The position numbers were made by a program, and so were the translations under genes. A stretch of 64,000 nucleotides of DNA from Pararhizobium gei (lineage in GTDB: Bacteria; Pseudomonadota; Alphaproteobacteria; Rhizobiales; Rhizobiaceae), in NCBI RefSeq assembly GCF_029223885.1, contig NZ_CP119409.1, positions 1,514,001-1,578,000 on the forward strand, written 5' to 3'. This document shows positions 8,870-19,162 of the stretch, one piece after another (the first letter of the stretch is position 1; each line of letters begins with the position of its first letter). The notes below the pieces were generated by a model. The model was given only the letters and a program-made list of their open reading frames with translations, did no database searches and was not told where the DNA came from.

Positions 8870-9277
8870 TCATTCGGCTTCGAAGGTCAGCGCCACGCCG
8901 TTCATGCAGTAGCGCAGCCCTGTCGGCGGCGGACCATCGGGGAAGACGTGGCCGAGATGGGCGTCGCAGTCGGCGCAGCGAATTTCGGTACGGCTCATGC
9001 CGTACGACGTATCCTGATGGCTGGTGATCGCATCCGCCGAGATCGGCTCGAAAAAGCTTGGCCAGCCTGTGCCGGAATTGAACTTCGCCTGCGAGCGATA
9101 GAGCGGCCGGTTGCAGCAGACGCAGTGATAGACGCCCGTCTTGCTCAGGTCGAAATCGGGGCTTGAAAACGCCCGTTCCGTGCCGTGCTGCCGGGTAATG
9201 CGGAACTGCTCCGGCGTCAGTTGCGCGCGCCACTCCTCTTCGGACTTAGACACTTTCAACGTGCTGTGATGATCCAT
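8870..9277 (-). CDS. msrB: Peptide-methionine (R)-S-oxide reductase MsrB
   Basis: The start at 9277 (MDHHSTLK) is chosen because AAAGGAGACC lies just upstream; a longer frame has no such site. The protein has the full MsrB set: zinc cysteines in CVCC and CADC, the [10 protein letters not shown] core, and the catalytic RYCMNG motif where Cys attacks methionine-R-sulfoxide. At about 135 residues it is a stand-alone MsrB without fused MsrA and without a signal peptide, so it is cytoplasmic. It repairs oxidised proteins using thioredoxin. It is monocistronic. Confidence 0.95.
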   Translation of the reverse strand: MDHHSTLKVSKSEEEWRAQLTPEQFRITRQHGTERAFSSPDFDLSKTGVYHCVCCNRPLYRSQAKFNSGTGWPSFFEPISADAITSHQDTSYGMSRTEIRCADCDAHLGHVFPDGPPPTGLRYCMNGVALTFEAE

Positions 9278-9486
9278 CGGGGTCTCCTTTATTTCAAGGG
9301 AATATAGGAACGATGTGCCGTCCCGGCAATGCATCGGGCATCCGCTTTATTGGCTTGAAATCAGGGGAGACTATCCGATTTTCCGCCGGAAAACTTGAGT
9401 TTGCCGCCGGCATGCCCTATCCCCGAAACCGGGCCTGCAATGTTGCATGCCCCTGAGCATTCCGTCCCGAGAGGAAACGCAGCAGC

Positions 9487-11850
9487 ATGGATCTCGCCGA
9501 TCTGACATTGGCGGCTCTTGGTCTTCCCTTTCTGGGGGCGATTGCCGCCCCGCTTCTGACGCGCGCTCTCGGGCATCGGGCGGCCTGGCTGCTGGCGCTT
9601 GTTCCAGCCGCTGTTTTCCTGCATTTCCTCGGCTTTTCAGGAGAGATTTCCGACGGCGGCGTGGTCACCGGCGGCTATGATTGGGTGCCGTCGCTCGATG
9701 TGCGTTTTTCCTGGCTTATCGACGGGCTGTCGCTCACCTTCATCCTGCTGATCTCCGGCATCGGCGCTCTGATCGTGCTCTATGCCGGCGGCTATCTGAA
9801 AGGCCATGCGCAGCAAGGCCGCTTCTTTTCGTTTCTGCTGATGTTCATGGGCTCGATGCTCGGGCTCGTTGCCTCCGACAGTTTCCTAATGCTCTTCGTC
9901 TTCTGGGAAATGACCTCGATCACCTCCTTCCTGCTGATCGGCTTCGACCATAGCCGCGAGGCGGCGCGGCGTGCGGCGCTGCAGGCGCTGGTGGTGACGG
10001 GCGGCGGCGGTCTTTTCCTGCTGGCCGGGCTGATCCTCCTGTGGAACATCTCCGGCGTCGCGGAGATGTCGCTGCTTGCCGGCTTCGGCCCGCAGGTGAA
10101 GGCCAGTCCTCTCTATCTGGCGGCGCTCGTTCTCGTGCTCGGCGGCGCCTTCACCAAATCGGCCCAGTTCCCGTTCCATTTTTGGCTGCCGAATGCCATG
10201 GAAGCGCCGACCCCGGTGTCTGCCTATCTTCATTCCGCAACCATGGTGAAGGCCGGCGTCTATCTCCTGATGCGGCTTAACCCGGTTCTGGGCGGCACGC
10301 CCGAATGGCAGACGATCCTGCCCGTTTTCGGGGCTGCGACGCTTGTGATCGGGGCGCTGCTCGCCGTGCGTCAGACCGACCTGAAGCTGATGCTCGCCTA
10401 TACCACGCTGTCGTCGCTCGGGCTTCTGGTCTTCCTCACAGGCTTTGGAGCCTCCTATGCGATCGAGGCGGCGGTTCTCTATCTCGTCGCCCATTCGCTG
10501 TTCAAGGGTGCGCTCTTCATGGTCGCCGGCATCATCGATCACGAGGCGGGGACCCGCGACATCACCCGGCTGGGCGGCCTGCGAACGGCCATGCCGCTGA
10601 CCTTTGCCATCGCGCTGGCTGCGGCGGTCTCGATGGGCGGGCTGCCACCCTTCGTCGGCTTTCTCGCGAAAGAGGAGATCTATGCCGCGCTGGCCGCCTT
10701 CGATCCGCGATCCCTAGCCTTCGCCATAATCGCCATCGCCGGCAATGCCCTGATGTTCGCCGTCGCCTTTGCCGTTGCCCTCAAACCCTTCCTCGGCGAC
10801 CGGCTGGAAACGCCGAGGCATGCCCATGAGGCGCCGCTGCTGCTCTGGCTCGGGCCGGCCGCACTGGCGCTGGCCGGGCTTGCCTGCGCCGTCCTTTCCG
10901 GCCCGTTCCACGCCTCCGTTTCTTCGCCCATGGCATCCGCGATTGCGGGAGAGACGCGGCAGGTCACGATCTCCCTGGTCCCGCATTTCGGCGTGCCGCT
11001 GGTTCTGTCGCTTCTTACGGTCCTGCTCGGCGTCGGAATTTACTTCGGGCTCGCCCGGATCCGGGGCGGCATCGCCCGCGTGCTCACCGGCATCGGCTGG
11101 GGGCCGGATCGCGGTTTCGACCAGGCGATGCGCGGCCTTCTCCGCCTGTCCACGGCCGTCACGCGAAGGCTGCAGAACGGCAGGCTCGACAGCTATATGA
11201 CCGTAACCTTCGCGCTTGTGGCTGCCGTGCTTCTGGTGCCGCTGTTCGCCTATGGCGAAATGCCGCTTGCGCCGGTCTTTCCGGCCGATGTCCCGCTCTA
11301 CGAAAGCGCCATTATGGCGATCGGGGTTGCCGGTCTCGTCGCCGTGCTTCTGGCCAAGGACCGGCTGACGGCGATCGTGTCGCTCGGCATCCAGGGGTTC
11401 GCAGTCGCGATGATCTTCCTGCTTTATGGTGCGCCGGACCTCTCCTTTACCCAGTTCATGATCGAGACGCTGGCCGTGGTCATATTGGCGCTGGTGATGA
11501 CGCGGCTGAAGCTGTCGCCGTCCGACCACCGTCCGTTGCGCCAGACGCTGCCGGATGCTGCGGTGGCGCTTGCCTGCGGGCTGGGGTTCACGCTGCTGCT
11601 GCTCAAGGTGACGCAAGGACCCTTCGACAGCGCGCTCACGGATTTCTTCCTCGCCTATTCCAAAACCATCGCCCATGGCGCCAATGTCGTGAACGTCATC
11701 ATCGTCGATTTCCGCGGCACCGACACGCTGGGAGAGATCGCCGTGGTCATGGTTGCCGGGCTCGCCATTCTGGCGCTGGTGCGTCTGCGGGCAGGGGTGC
11801 TGCGGCCGATGGCCGACAATGATCCGGATGCGGAGGAGCAAGCCAGATGA
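9487..11850 (+). CDS. mrpA: Mrp/Pha cation:proton antiporter subunit A
   Basis: A 787-residue, highly hydrophobic protein whose N-terminal two thirds match the NuoL/MrpA antiporter fold (motifs around [37 protein letters not shown] and [15 protein letters not shown]). The C-terminal third is the MrpA-specific extension. It opens a seven-gene operon in which every start overlaps or nearly touches the previous stop. The complex exchanges Na+ or K+ for protons across the inner membrane and serves pH and salt homeostasis; the rhizobial homologue is called PhaA. GAGAGG stands upstream of the ATG. Confidence 0.96.
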   Translation: MDLADLTLAALGLPFLGAIAAPLLTRALGHRAAWLLALVPAAVFLHFLGFSGEISDGGVVTGGYDWVPSLDVRFSWLIDGLSLTFILLISGIGALIVLYAGGYLKGHAQQGRFFSFLLMFMGSMLGLVASDSFLMLFVFWEMTSITSFLLIGFDHSREAARRAALQALVVTGGGGLFLLAGLILLWNISGVAEMSLLAGFGPQVKASPLYLAALVLVLGGAFTKSAQFPFHFWLPNAMEAPTPVSAYLHSATMVKAGVYLLMRLNPVLGGTPEWQTILPVFGAATLVIGALLAVRQTDLKLMLAYTTLSSLGLLVFLTGFGASYAIEAAVLYLVAHSLFKGALFMVAGIIDHEAGTRDITRLGGLRTAMPLTFAIALAAAVSMGGLPPFVGFLAKEEIYAALAAFDPRSLAFAIIAIAGNALMFAVAFAVALKPFLGDRLETPRHAHEAPLLLWLGPAALALAGLACAVLSGPFHASVSSPMASAIAGETRQVTISLVPHFGVPLVLSLLTVLLGVGIYFGLARIRGGIARVLTGIGWGPDRGFDQAMRGLLRLSTAVTRRLQNGRLDSYMTVTFALVAAVLLVPLFAYGEMPLAPVFPADVPLYESAIMAIGVAGLVAVLLAKDRLTAIVSLGIQGFAVAMIFLLYGAPDLSFTQFMIETLAVVILALVMTRLKLSPSDHRPLRQTLPDAAVALACGLGFTLLLLKVTQGPFDSALTDFFLAYSKTIAHGANVVNVIIVDFRGTDTLGEIAVVMVAGLAILALVRLRAGVLRPMADNDPDAEEQAR

Positions 11851-12266
11851 GGTCGCTGATCCTGCGCACTGCAGCCCCCTCCATCGTCGCGGTGATGCTG
11901 CTGTTTTCGATCTTCGTGCTTCTGCGCGGTCACAACGAGCCGGGCGGCGGCTTTATCGGCGGGCTGATCGCCGTGGCTGCCCTATCGATACAGGGCATTG
12001 CATTCGGGGTGGAGTCCGTGCGCCGCGCCGTCGTCTTTCATCCGATGGCGATCGCCGGGGCGGGTCTCCTGCTATCGACCTTGTCCGGACTGCTGTCTAT
12101 GCTCTTCCATGTTCCCTTCATGTCGGGATTGTGGGTCTATCCCGTCGTGCTCGGCGTCGAGGTTCCTCTGTCGAGTGTCATGAGCTTCGATATCGGCGTC
12201 TACCTCACCGTCGTCGGTGCCGTCACCTCGGTGGCGCTGACCCTGGAAGAGCGGGGGGAGGACTGA
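11847..12266 (+). CDS. mrpB: Mrp antiporter subunit B
   Basis: A 139-aa membrane protein with four hydrophobic segments. It begins with an ATGA overlap of the mrpA stop. The [12 protein letters not shown] segment is typical of MrpB. It is a separate gene here, although MrpA and MrpB are fused in some bacteria. It is needed for a complete Mrp complex. Confidence 0.93.
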   Translation: MRSLILRTAAPSIVAVMLLFSIFVLLRGHNEPGGGFIGGLIAVAALSIQGIAFGVESVRRAVVFHPMAIAGAGLLLSTLSGLLSMLFHVPFMSGLWVYPVVLGVEVPLSSVMSFDIGVYLTVVGAVTSVALTLEERGED

Positions 12267-12643
12267 TGGAACCGGTATTTGCTTTGTTGACCGGGATATT
12301 TTTCACGGTCGCCATCTATCTGCTGCTGTCGAAGATGATCATCCGCATGCTGCTCGGCGTCGCCATCCTCGGCAATGCCGTCAATCTTCTTTTGTTTACC
12401 AGCGGCCGCATCCTGCGCGAGGTGCCGCCGGTGATCGGTGCCGGGCTCGATGTGCCGGCCGGGCCGGTCGCCAATCCGCTGCCGCAGGCGCTGATCCTGA
12501 CGGCAATCGTCATTTCCTTCGCGTTCTTCGCTTTCCTGCTGGTCTTGTCCTGGCGCGCCTATGGCACGTTGAAAACCGACAATACCGATGAGATGCGTGT
12601 CGCCGAGCCGGACGACGCGACGCCGCCGCCGATGGGGTACTGA
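12266..12643 (+). CDS. mrpC: Mrp antiporter subunit C
   Basis: A NuoK-like 125-aa protein with three membrane helices and the conserved stretch MLLGVAILGNAVNLLLF. It shares one base with the mrpB stop (TGATG). The PLPQALILTAIVISFA helix carries the region equivalent to the conserved charged residues of NuoK. The C-terminal tail is polar and probably cytoplasmic. Confidence 0.94.
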   Translation: MEPVFALLTGIFFTVAIYLLLSKMIIRMLLGVAILGNAVNLLLFTSGRILREVPPVIGAGLDVPAGPVANPLPQALILTAIVISFAFFAFLLVLSWRAYGTLKTDNTDEMRVAEPDDATPPPMGY

Positions 12644-12646
12644 CGG

Positions 12647-14203
12647 ATGGCGTCGCCTTCGACTTCCGTTGATCTATCCGCAGCACTGGTTCTCGAGCCG
12701 GTCGCAGCCCTCGACTGGCTGGTGATCCTGCCGGTCGCCTGGTGCATTGCCATCGGCGCGATCCTGATGATGATCCGCTCGAAGACCCGGCTGCACGCGC
12801 CGATCGCCATTGCGGCCCTGTGCGGTCTCGCGGGGCTCGATGCCGGCTTGCTGTGGCATGTCTCGCAATCGGGACCGGTGACCATGGTCATGGGCCGCTG
12901 GCTGCCGCCCTTCGGCATCGCCTTCACGGTCGATCTCACAGGCGCGCTCTTTGCCCTGACGGCGTCCATCGTCGCCATTGCCGCGGCCGTCGCAGCGGCC
13001 GGCGAGATCGATGCGAGCGGCCGCCGCTACGGCTTTTACCCCTTTCTCATGCTTTTGATGGCGGGCGTCAGCGGCGCCTTCCTGACCGGCGACATCTTCA
13101 ACCTCTATGTCTGGTTCGAGGTGCTGCTGATCTCGTCCTTCGGACTTCTTGTCCTGGGCTCGGAACGCCAGCAGATCGACGGCGCGGTCAAATATGGCTT
13201 CCTCAATCTCGTCGCCACCACGCTGTTCCTGGTCGCCACCGGCTATCTCTACGGAATTTTCGGCACGCTCAACATGGCCGATATCGCCGCCAAGGCGCCG
13301 GCGCTTGCGGGCAGGGCGCCGCTGGTCACGCTGGTGGCGCTCTTCCTGTTCGCCTTTGCCATGAAGGCGGCCGCATTTCCGGTGAATTTCTGGCTGCCCG
13401 CCTCCTACCACACGCCGCGCATCGTCGTCTCCGCCCTGTTTGCCGGGTTGCTGACCAAGGTCGGGATCTACGCGCTGATCCGCACCGGCGTCATGCTGTT
13501 TCCAGTCCAAAGGCAGGAACTGGGTGCCGTCATGGCACTGGTGGCGATCCTGACCATGCTCAGCGGCGCGCTCGGCGCGCTGGCACAGGCTGATATCCGC
13601 CGCATCTTCGGCTATCTCGTCATTTCCGGCATCGGATCCATGCTGGCCGGCATCGCCATCGGCGGGGCTGACGGGATCGGCGGCGTGATCTTCTATGCCC
13701 TTCATTCCATGGTGGTGATGACGGCGCTCTATCTCGCGGCGGGTTTTGCCGCGCGCCTTGGCGGCAGTGTCTCTCTTCACGCTCTGGGCGGGCTTTACAC
13801 GCGCCACGGGCTGTTTGCCGGCCTGTCGTTGGTGCTGTTCTTTTCAGTCTCCGGCCTGCCGCCTTTTTCCGGATTCTGGCCGAAGGTGATGCTGGTGAAG
13901 GCGGCGCTCGATAGCGGTGCGGGATGGCTGGCGGGTGCTCTGCTGCTGACCGGCTTCCTGACGATGATCGCCACCGGCCGGCTGTTCCTCCTCGCCTACT
14001 GGCGTCCTGCTCCGGCGCAAGCGAGCCCTTTGATGCCCTTGCCATGGACGGACCTGCTGCCCCTGGCGATGCTGACAGCGCTGAGCGTTGTGATCGGGCT
14101 CTTTCCGGAGAGCCTGCTCAGTCTCGTGCAAGCTGCCGCGCAAACGCTGATCGCGCCCTCCGCCTATCTGCAATCCGTCTTTCCGGCCGGGAGTGCGCCA
14201 TGA
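12647..14203 (+). CDS. mrpD: Mrp antiporter subunit D
   Basis: A 518-aa NuoN/NuoM-like antiporter subunit with the family motifs [35 protein letters not shown] and [10 protein letters not shown]. The conserved Glu in the FEVLL helix and the Lys in [10 protein letters not shown] are the presumed proton-path residues. It starts three bases after mrpC ends. With MrpA it forms the ion-translocating core. Confidence 0.95.
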   Translation: MASPSTSVDLSAALVLEPVAALDWLVILPVAWCIAIGAILMMIRSKTRLHAPIAIAALCGLAGLDAGLLWHVSQSGPVTMVMGRWLPPFGIAFTVDLTGALFALTASIVAIAAAVAAAGEIDASGRRYGFYPFLMLLMAGVSGAFLTGDIFNLYVWFEVLLISSFGLLVLGSERQQIDGAVKYGFLNLVATTLFLVATGYLYGIFGTLNMADIAAKAPALAGRAPLVTLVALFLFAFAMKAAAFPVNFWLPASYHTPRIVVSALFAGLLTKVGIYALIRTGVMLFPVQRQELGAVMALVAILTMLSGALGALAQADIRRIFGYLVISGIGSMLAGIAIGGADGIGGVIFYALHSMVVMTALYLAAGFAARLGGSVSLHALGGLYTRHGLFAGLSLVLFFSVSGLPPFSGFWPKVMLVKAALDSGAGWLAGALLLTGFLTMIATGRLFLLAYWRPAPAQASPLMPLPWTDLLPLAMLTALSVVIGLFPESLLSLVQAAAQTLIAPSAYLQSVFPAGSAP

Positions 14204-14676
14204 TCCTCATCATACCGGCCGTTTTGCTGACACTTGTCTGGGCCGCCCTGACCGGCAGCGTCACGCCGCACAATCTGGCGCTTGGATTCCTGCTTTCCGC
14301 ATTGTCGCTGTTCGTGGTGCGCGCCCATATCCCCAAGGTCCGGCATCGTGTCCGCCTGGGCAAGCTTGCCCTGCTTGCCGGCCTGTTCGTCAGGGAGTTG
14401 TGGGTTTCGGCCTTCAGGGTCGCCATCCTCGTTCTGCGGCCGGACATGCGGCTGAGGCCGGGCATCTTCGCCTATCCGCTCACCGTGACGCGCGATTTCG
14501 AAATCACGCTGCTCGCCAATCTTATCACGCTGACGCCCGGCACGCTTTCTGTCGATGTCTCGCCGGATCGCCGGCTGCTCTATGTCCATGCGCTGGACTG
14601 CCGCGACCCGGCGGCCGAGAAACGCGCGATCGCAACCGGCTTCGAGCGCCGCATCAGGGAGGCTTTTCCGCTATGA
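14200..14676 (+). CDS. mrpE: Mrp antiporter subunit E
   Basis: A 158-aa protein with two to three N-terminal membrane segments and a soluble C-terminal part. [14 protein letters not shown] is the signature of the MrpE family. The start overlaps the mrpD stop as ATGA. MrpE is needed for efficient assembly of the complex in studied species. Confidence 0.93.
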   Translation: MILIIPAVLLTLVWAALTGSVTPHNLALGFLLSALSLFVVRAHIPKVRHRVRLGKLALLAGLFVRELWVSAFRVAILVLRPDMRLRPGIFAYPLTVTRDFEITLLANLITLTPGTLSVDVSPDRRLLYVHALDCRDPAAEKRAIATGFERRIREAFPL

Positions 14677-15047
14677 CTGCCGAAGCGATCCTGTCTGCCT
14701 CGACCACTTTCGCGCTCGCCACACTTTCGCTGGGCCTGGCCATGACCGTTTTCAGGATCGTTCGCGGCCCGACATTGCCGGATCGGGTGCTGGGGCTCGA
14801 CATGCTGGTCGCGATCGCCATCGGCTTCGTCGCCGTCATTGCCATTCGCAGCGGCTTCAATCTCTATATCGATATCGCCATTGCCCTCGGCCTGGTGGGC
14901 TTTCTCGCCACCGTGGCCTTCGCTCGCTTCATTCTCTCGCGCGGCCTTTTGCCGGAGCGGCCATCCGGTGCGAGCAAACTGAAGACCGGCCCGAAGACCG
15001 GTGCCGGCCAGCCGGCACGTGGCAGAAACAGGAGAGCACGCCGATGA
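14673..15047 (+). CDS. mrpF: Mrp antiporter subunit F
   Basis: A 124-aa protein with three membrane helices and the typical [19 protein letters not shown] motif of MrpF. It starts in an ATGA overlap with mrpE. A basic, Pro/Gly-rich tail of about 30 residues ([20 protein letters not shown]) extends beyond the usual family end of about 90 residues. Confidence 0.93.
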   Translation: MTAEAILSASTTFALATLSLGLAMTVFRIVRGPTLPDRVLGLDMLVAIAIGFVAVIAIRSGFNLYIDIAIALGLVGFLATVAFARFILSRGLLPERPSGASKLKTGPKTGAGQPARGRNRRARR

Positions 15048-15421
15048 GCGAGGGACTGGAGATGGCGCTGGCGATTGCGGTCGGCACGCTGCTGATTGCC
15101 GGATCGCTGTTCAGCCTGCTTGCGGCGCTCGGCATCCTGCGCTTTCCCGATCTCTACACCCGCATGCACGCGGCGTCGAAAGCCGGCACGATCGGCTCCG
15201 GCCTGCTGCTGCTGGCGGCCGGATTGCATGCGCTCGACATCGCCATCCTGTTGCGCTCGCTCGCAGGCTTCGGCTTCTTTCTGCTGACGGCGCCGATTGC
15301 CGCCCATCTGCTCGCCAAGACTGCCCACGATGCCGGTTATAGCATGAGCAGCCTCTCGGTCGTTGATCAGCTACCGGTGCCGAAGCAGGAGCCGGCAGCG
15401 GGCAAGCAGGAACAGTCCTGA
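15044..15421 (+). CDS. mrpG: Mrp antiporter subunit G
   Basis: The last gene of the operon, 125 aa, with three membrane helices and the MrpG signature [20 protein letters not shown]. The start overlaps the mrpF stop by four bases. The Gln/Lys-rich C-terminal tail is cytoplasmic. No clear intrinsic terminator follows; the next 380 bases are the long leader region of the regulator gene. Confidence 0.94.
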   Translation: MSEGLEMALAIAVGTLLIAGSLFSLLAALGILRFPDLYTRMHAASKAGTIGSGLLLLAAGLHALDIAILLRSLAGFGFFLLTAPIAAHLLAKTAHDAGYSMSSLSVVDQLPVPKQEPAAGKQEQS

Positions 15422-15801
15422 TCCTATTGTCATCTTTGGCGGAACGCATCAATTTCAAAGATCAATAGGCTAGATCTCGCATAAATTATTATTGGACTTT
15501 TTCTTGATGAATGTTAATCGAGTAACGTAAACTGCCGAATACATACTTCGTACTGAATTCCAGCATGGGTTGCAGATTTGTTCGTTGCTTTGAAGTTCCG
15601 GCATCTTCGGGTGCTTTGGCTGCGTTCGAAAACCCTGGAATGGGAAGTAGTATGGAACGATCACCATAGCGCCGTGGCGGCCACCGGATAACACCGGCAG
15701 GCTTCGCCACACACTATGTTTATCGGGCATTTCAAGACTTTGGTTCCGTTCGCGATACCCGTCGCGAAGGGTGTGAAGAATTCCGATAGGAGAAAACAAG
15801 A
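15422..15801. promoter_or_regulatory. Long AT-rich leader upstream of mucR/ros
   Basis: This 380-base stretch has no convincing gene; a leftward frame here has an atypical composition. The first third is AT-rich. The stretch ends in an AGGAG ribosome site 7 bases before the regulator ATG. Long, self-regulated upstream regions are known for ros, rosR and mucR, whose products bind AT-rich sites in their own promoters, so autoregulation is the likely role here. Confidence 0.5.
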
Positions 15802-16233
15802 ATGACGGACCAACCGCTTGGCTCAGGCCATGACCTTCTCGTTGAATTGACTGCAGAGATCGTCGCTGCCTATGTCGGCAACCATGTCGTACCGGTAAGC
15901 GAACTTTCGACCCTGATAGGCGACGTGCACGCAGCTCTGAACAATACCAACAGCCCGGCTCCGGTCGCTGTCGTCATCGAGAAGCCCAAGCCGGCCGTAT
16001 CGGTGCGCAAGTCCGTTCAGGACGATCAGATCACCTGCCTGGAATGCGGCGGCACCTTCAAGTCGCTGAAGCGCCATCTGATGACCCATCACAGTCTGGC
16101 GCCGGATGAATACCGCGACAAGTGGGACTTGCAGCCGGATTACCCGATGGTTGCGCCTGCCTATGCCGAGGCGCGCTCGCGTCTCGCCAAGGAAATGGGT
16201 CTTGGCCAGCGCCGCAAGCGCCGCGCCAAGTAA
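15802..16233 (+). CDS. mucR: Ros/MucR-family zinc-finger transcriptional regulator
   Basis: A 143-aa protein with the compact prokaryotic zinc finger [19 protein letters not shown] and the following [17 protein letters not shown] segment conserved in Ros/MucR/RosR. The C-terminus is strongly basic (GQRRKRRAK). Members are H-NS-like regulators that control exopolysaccharide, motility, quorum sensing and, in Agrobacterium, virulence and T-DNA oncogenes. A strong terminator follows. The neighbourhood matches what I recall of the Agrobacterium ros locus. Confidence 0.94.
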   Translation: MTDQPLGSGHDLLVELTAEIVAAYVGNHVVPVSELSTLIGDVHAALNNTNSPAPVAVVIEKPKPAVSVRKSVQDDQITCLECGGTFKSLKRHLMTHHSLAPDEYRDKWDLQPDYPMVAPAYAEARSRLAKEMGLGQRRKRRAK

Positions 16234-16257
16234 GATCTCAGTCTCGCAGCAACTCGG

Positions 16258-16289
16258 AACCGGTCTGGCTTTGTCAGGCCGGTTTTTTT
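16258..16289 (+). terminator. Rho-independent terminator of mucR
   Basis: AACCGGTCTG (16258-16267) pairs with CAGGCCGGTT (16275-16284) with one mismatch and a 7-base loop, followed by an uninterrupted run of seven T to 16289. Confidence 0.88.
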
Positions 16290-16438
16290 ATGACAGGTTT
16301 GCAGGGTATAGGTAAAAATACCTAATCTAACAGGGGCTCGAAAATTTCAAGAGGCGAAAACTGTTGAAATTTCAAATTTGGCTATCGCTCCCGCTTGGTT
16401 ATGGTGTATGAATAAATTCCTATTATGAGGAGTGGATC

Positions 16439-16918
16439 ATGCCCTTGCCCAAAACACTGCCGCCGCCGGATCGTGTTTTTCCATTTCACCACCGCAGCTT
16501 TGTCAGGCGCCCGGTTCTTGAGCGGAAGTCCGTACCGCGGTCCCTGCCGGCCGTTCCAGGCAAGGACGCGGCGAGCGCGCTGGCCATGCCTGCCGGGGCT
16601 ATTGCGTGCTGCCGTGCAGTGCGCGAGCTGACGGCGGAGATGGTGATGCTGGTGACCGAGCGCGTCGCTCTGCGTCGCGACCGACGGCGCCTCAATTGCC
16701 ATGTGCAGCAGATTTCCATGTATGTCTGCCATGTCGTCCTGCAGCTTTCCATGACCGACGTCGCCAACGCCTTCGGGCGCAGCCGGTCGACCGTCGGCCA
16801 CGCCTGCCAGACGGTCGAGGACCGGCGGGAGGATTCTGCCTATAACGACTTCGTCTCGGCCGTCGAGCGGGTTGTGGCGGTTATGTTTGTTGCGGCCGGG
16901 AGGGCGGATCATGCTTGA
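16439..16918 (+). CDS. DnaA C-terminal-like helix-turn-helix protein
   Basis: The C-terminal 70 residues (VQQISMYVCHVVLQLSMTDV, then FGRSRSTVGHACQ) resemble domain IV of DnaA, the DnaA-box-binding helix-turn-helix, but there is no AAA+ ATPase part. The 90-residue N-terminal region is basic and probably disordered. GAGGAG lies 7 bases before the ATG. It overlaps the DUF6456 gene by 8 bases, so the two are probably co-translated. A role in DNA binding is likely; a role in replication control is only suggested by the domain. Confidence 0.75.
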   Translation: MPLPKTLPPPDRVFPFHHRSFVRRPVLERKSVPRSLPAVPGKDAASALAMPAGAIACCRAVRELTAEMVMLVTERVALRRDRRRLNCHVQQISMYVCHVVLQLSMTDVANAFGRSRSTVGHACQTVEDRREDSAYNDFVSAVERVVAVMFVAAGRADHA

Positions 16919-17747
16919 GGCGGATCGCAAGACGCTGCTGCAGCTTGTTCGCTATATTGCCGGCAAGGGGCCGGCGCGGTTCGAACCGCTCGATAATCTG
17001 ATGTCGAGGGTGCGGGCCGGGGACCACGAGCGTTCTTTTCCGCGCGCTGCAATTGCAACGGCCTGCGGTCTGGGCGTGATCCTCGCCGATGGTGATGTCT
17101 TGCGCGCCAGCGGCGAGGCGCAGGCCTTTCTGCGCCGGGCGCTTCTGGAGCCGGAAGAGGCCTTTCAGGAGCAGCACCGTGTGAGCGAATTGCGCCAGAT
17201 GCCGATCGACGGCGTGCGGCGGGTCGTGCGGGTCAACGCGACGGAATCGCCGCTCGGTGCCATTGGCCGGCTGAAGGAAAAATCCGGCCAGTCCTTTCTA
17301 CCGGAGGAAGCGATCGCTGCCGGCGAGCGGCTGCATGCGGACTTTACGCGCGGGCAGTTGCAGCCGCGGATGACCATGAGCTATGAACCGCGGCTTTCCA
17401 CGAAACCAAAGGGGACCGCTGGTGGAACTGTCGATCTCAGCGACGCGGCGCTTCAGGCGCGTGTCCGCGTGGCAAGGGCGATGGAAGCGGTGGGGCCGGA
17501 ATTATGTGGCGTCGCACTCGATGTCTGCTGCTTCGAAAAGGGTCTGGAGACCGTAGAGCGGGAACGGCAATGGCCGGCGCGCTCGGCCAAGCTGATGCTG
17601 CGCACCGCGCTGATGGCGCTCGCCCGCCATTATGCGCCACCGCAAAAGACAGGCAGGCAAACCCATGCCTGGGGCGCCGAAGGCTACCGCCCGGATGCGG
17701 CTGCCATCGTCACGGGGCCGAAAGCTGGCGGGCAGCCTCGTCCTTGA
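16911..17747 (+). CDS. DUF6456-domain protein
   Basis: The start at 16911 is chosen because GGGAGGGCGG lies just upstream; a longer frame begins in unlikely sequence. The 278-aa protein has a C-terminal region (ALDVCCFEKGLETVERERQW, then AKLMLRTALMALARHY) typical of DUF6456, a helical domain found almost only in Alphaproteobacteria next to the DnaA-C-like gene. Its function is unknown; the pairing suggests a DNA-transaction role. Its 3' end overlaps the oppositely directed sufE gene by 38 bases. Confidence 0.75.
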   Translation: MLEADRKTLLQLVRYIAGKGPARFEPLDNLMSRVRAGDHERSFPRAAIATACGLGVILADGDVLRASGEAQAFLRRALLEPEEAFQEQHRVSELRQMPIDGVRRVVRVNATESPLGAIGRLKEKSGQSFLPEEAIAAGERLHADFTRGQLQPRMTMSYEPRLSTKPKGTAGGTVDLSDAALQARVRVARAMEAVGPELCGVALDVCCFEKGLETVERERQWPARSAKLMLRTALMALARHYAPPQKTGRQTHAWGAEGYRPDAAAIVTGPKAGGQPRP

Positions 17748-18159
17748 TGCGCTTGATCATCGAGCGCAGCCCGTTGGCGCGCTGGGCGGTCAGATATTCG
17801 ATCAGCCCCATGCGGCCGAACAAATCCAGCGCATCCGTCTCCACGATTGCGGAGGCGGTTTTTCCGGAAAAAATCGACAGGACGATGGCGACCAGGCCGC
17901 GCACGATATGCGCGTCCGACTCGCCCTCGAAGGTCAGGACCGGGTCCGCGGATGTGTCCGACACATGGCTCACCAGCCAGACCTGGCTGGCGCAGCCCTG
18001 CACCTTGTTCTCGGAGGTACGCAGGGCCTGCGGCATCTCAGGCAGCTTGCGGCCAAGCTCCATCACATAGCTCATCCGGTCCTGCCAATCGTCCAGATAG
18101 GAACAATTGTCGATGATTTCGGCAAGCGGCGTGATCGGCGATGTTTTTGTCGGGTCCAT
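17710..18159 (-). CDS. sufE: SufE-family cysteine desulfuration protein
   Basis: The 149-aa protein from Met at 18159 has the usual SufE length. A GTG at 18216 in the same frame would add 19 atypical residues. NKVQGCASQVWLV holds the catalytic Cys that receives persulfide sulfur from the desulfurase SufS. SDAHIVRGLVAIVLSIFSGK and ANGLRSMIKRI are strongly conserved in rhizobial SufE. It works in iron-sulfur cluster assembly in the cytosol. It is not beside the suf operon here. Confidence 0.92.
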   Translation of the reverse strand: MDPTKTSPITPLAEIIDNCSYLDDWQDRMSYVMELGRKLPEMPQALRTSENKVQGCASQVWLVSHVSDTSADPVLTFEGESDAHIVRGLVAIVLSIFSGKTASAIVETDALDLFGRMGLIEYLTAQRANGLRSMIKRIKDEAARQLSAP

Positions 18160-18250
18160 GCCGCTGATATAGGCGTGACGGGCGGATATGGGAAGGTGGT
18201 CCAGCAGTTCAACCACACAAGACTGCAGGCTCCAAAGTCGATTTTTGTTG

Positions 18251-18269
18251 CTACAGTTTCTGTACTGGA
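18251..18269. promoter_or_regulatory. Candidate HxlR operator, promoter of the regulator gene
   Basis: CTACAGTTTCTGTACTGGA lies 46 bases before the HxlR start codon. The inner CAGTTTCTGTACTG is partly palindromic. The same sequence recurs, with small changes and in both directions, at 19022-19060 before the methyltransferase gene, so it is probably the regulator's own site overlapping the promoter. Confidence 0.55.
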
Positions 18270-18315
18270 CGGTTCAGATGCGACGCCGCATAATCCCAAT
18301 CCGGGAGATCGTCCG

Positions 18316-18999
18316 ATGGCGAACGGCGGCTACAATCAATTCTGTCCCGTAGCGAAGGCCTGCGAGCTTCTCGAGCCGCGCTGGACACTTCTGCTCTTGT
18401 GCGAAATGTGGTCTGGATCCTCCCGTTTCAACGAAATCCGGCGCGGTGTTCCGGGCATGTCGCCAACCCTGATGTCGAAGCGACTGAAGGAAATGGAAGA
18501 GCGTGGTCTGATATCCCGGACAGAAAACAGGGCGACGGGCGACATCAGTTACACGACGACGATCATCGCCAACGAGTTGGAACCGATCGTCCATGCGCTG
18601 GGTGAGTGGGCGCATCGCAACGTGGATTCCGAGGTGACATTGGAGAATCTGGATGCGCGCCTGCTGATGTGGAACATGCGTCGGAAAGTCGATTCGGCCG
18701 CCTTGCCGAGATCGAAGCGCAGTGTCATCGAATTCACGTATCCGGAACTCTCCAAGGACGTTCAAAGCTATTGGCTGATTGCAAAGCCGGGAACGCCTGT
18801 TGATCTTTGCTCGATCGATCCCGGCTACGATGTCGATCTTTTCGTGTCCGCCGATCTGAAGGCGATGACATCAGCCTGGATGGGCTTGTCCAGTTTGAAT
18901 GCGGAAATAGAGAGGGGCAAGATTTCCCTGTTGGGGGATGCGGCAATCGCGGCTTCGATCGAACAATGGCTGGTGCGCAGTTCCTACGCCCGGTTCTGA
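18316..18999 (+). CDS. HxlR-family winged-helix regulator with C-terminal ligand domain
   Basis: Residues 1-95 are a clear HxlR/MarR-like winged helix (CPVAKACELLEPRWTLLLLC, then MSPTLMSKRLKEMEERGLI). Unusually for HxlR proteins, which are mostly about 110 aa, a further 130 residues follow that resemble an SCP2/sterol-carrier-type fold (ending near GKISLLGDAAIAASIEQWL). The family often senses electrophiles or oxidants; here the Cys in FCPVAK is the usual sensing position. Repeated operator-like sites before this gene and the next suggest joint autoregulation. Confidence 0.88.
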   Translation: MANGGYNQFCPVAKACELLEPRWTLLLLCEMWSGSSRFNEIRRGVPGMSPTLMSKRLKEMEERGLISRTENRATGDISYTTTIIANELEPIVHALGEWAHRNVDSEVTLENLDARLLMWNMRRKVDSAALPRSKRSVIEFTYPELSKDVQSYWLIAKPGTPVDLCSIDPGYDVDLFVSADLKAMTSAWMGLSSLNAEIERGKISLLGDAAIAASIEQWLVRSSYARF

Positions 19000-19021
19000 T
19001 CGAGTTTGGCAAACGCCTGCT

Positions 19022-19060
19022 CCAGAAACTGTACTGGACCCGCTACAGTTTTTACACTGG
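19022..19060. promoter_or_regulatory. Double operator-like site before the methyltransferase gene
   Basis: CCAGAAACTGTACTGG (19022-19037) is nearly its own reverse complement, and GCTACAGTTTTTACACTGG (19042-19060) repeats the site found at 18251. Two copies 20 bases apart suggest cooperative binding by the HxlR regulator. Confidence 0.55.
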
Positions 19061-19162
19061 CTGCAACTGGCAGACCTGACAATAAACGGTTCAAGACCCG
19101 CTCCGCCAAGACATCGATACCGGGTGCGGTCGAAGAAAACCACTGAAACAGGGAGAATGACA

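Noticed and set aside
15470..15799. A 109-aa minus-strand frame upstream of mucR
   Set aside because: No ribosome site, odd composition (rare codons, no domain) and location in a known type of long regulatory leader.
17632..18315. An N-terminal extension of the HxlR gene back to 17,632
   Set aside because: The extension runs antisense to sufE and past the operator; the family starts at MANGGYNQFCPVAKA.
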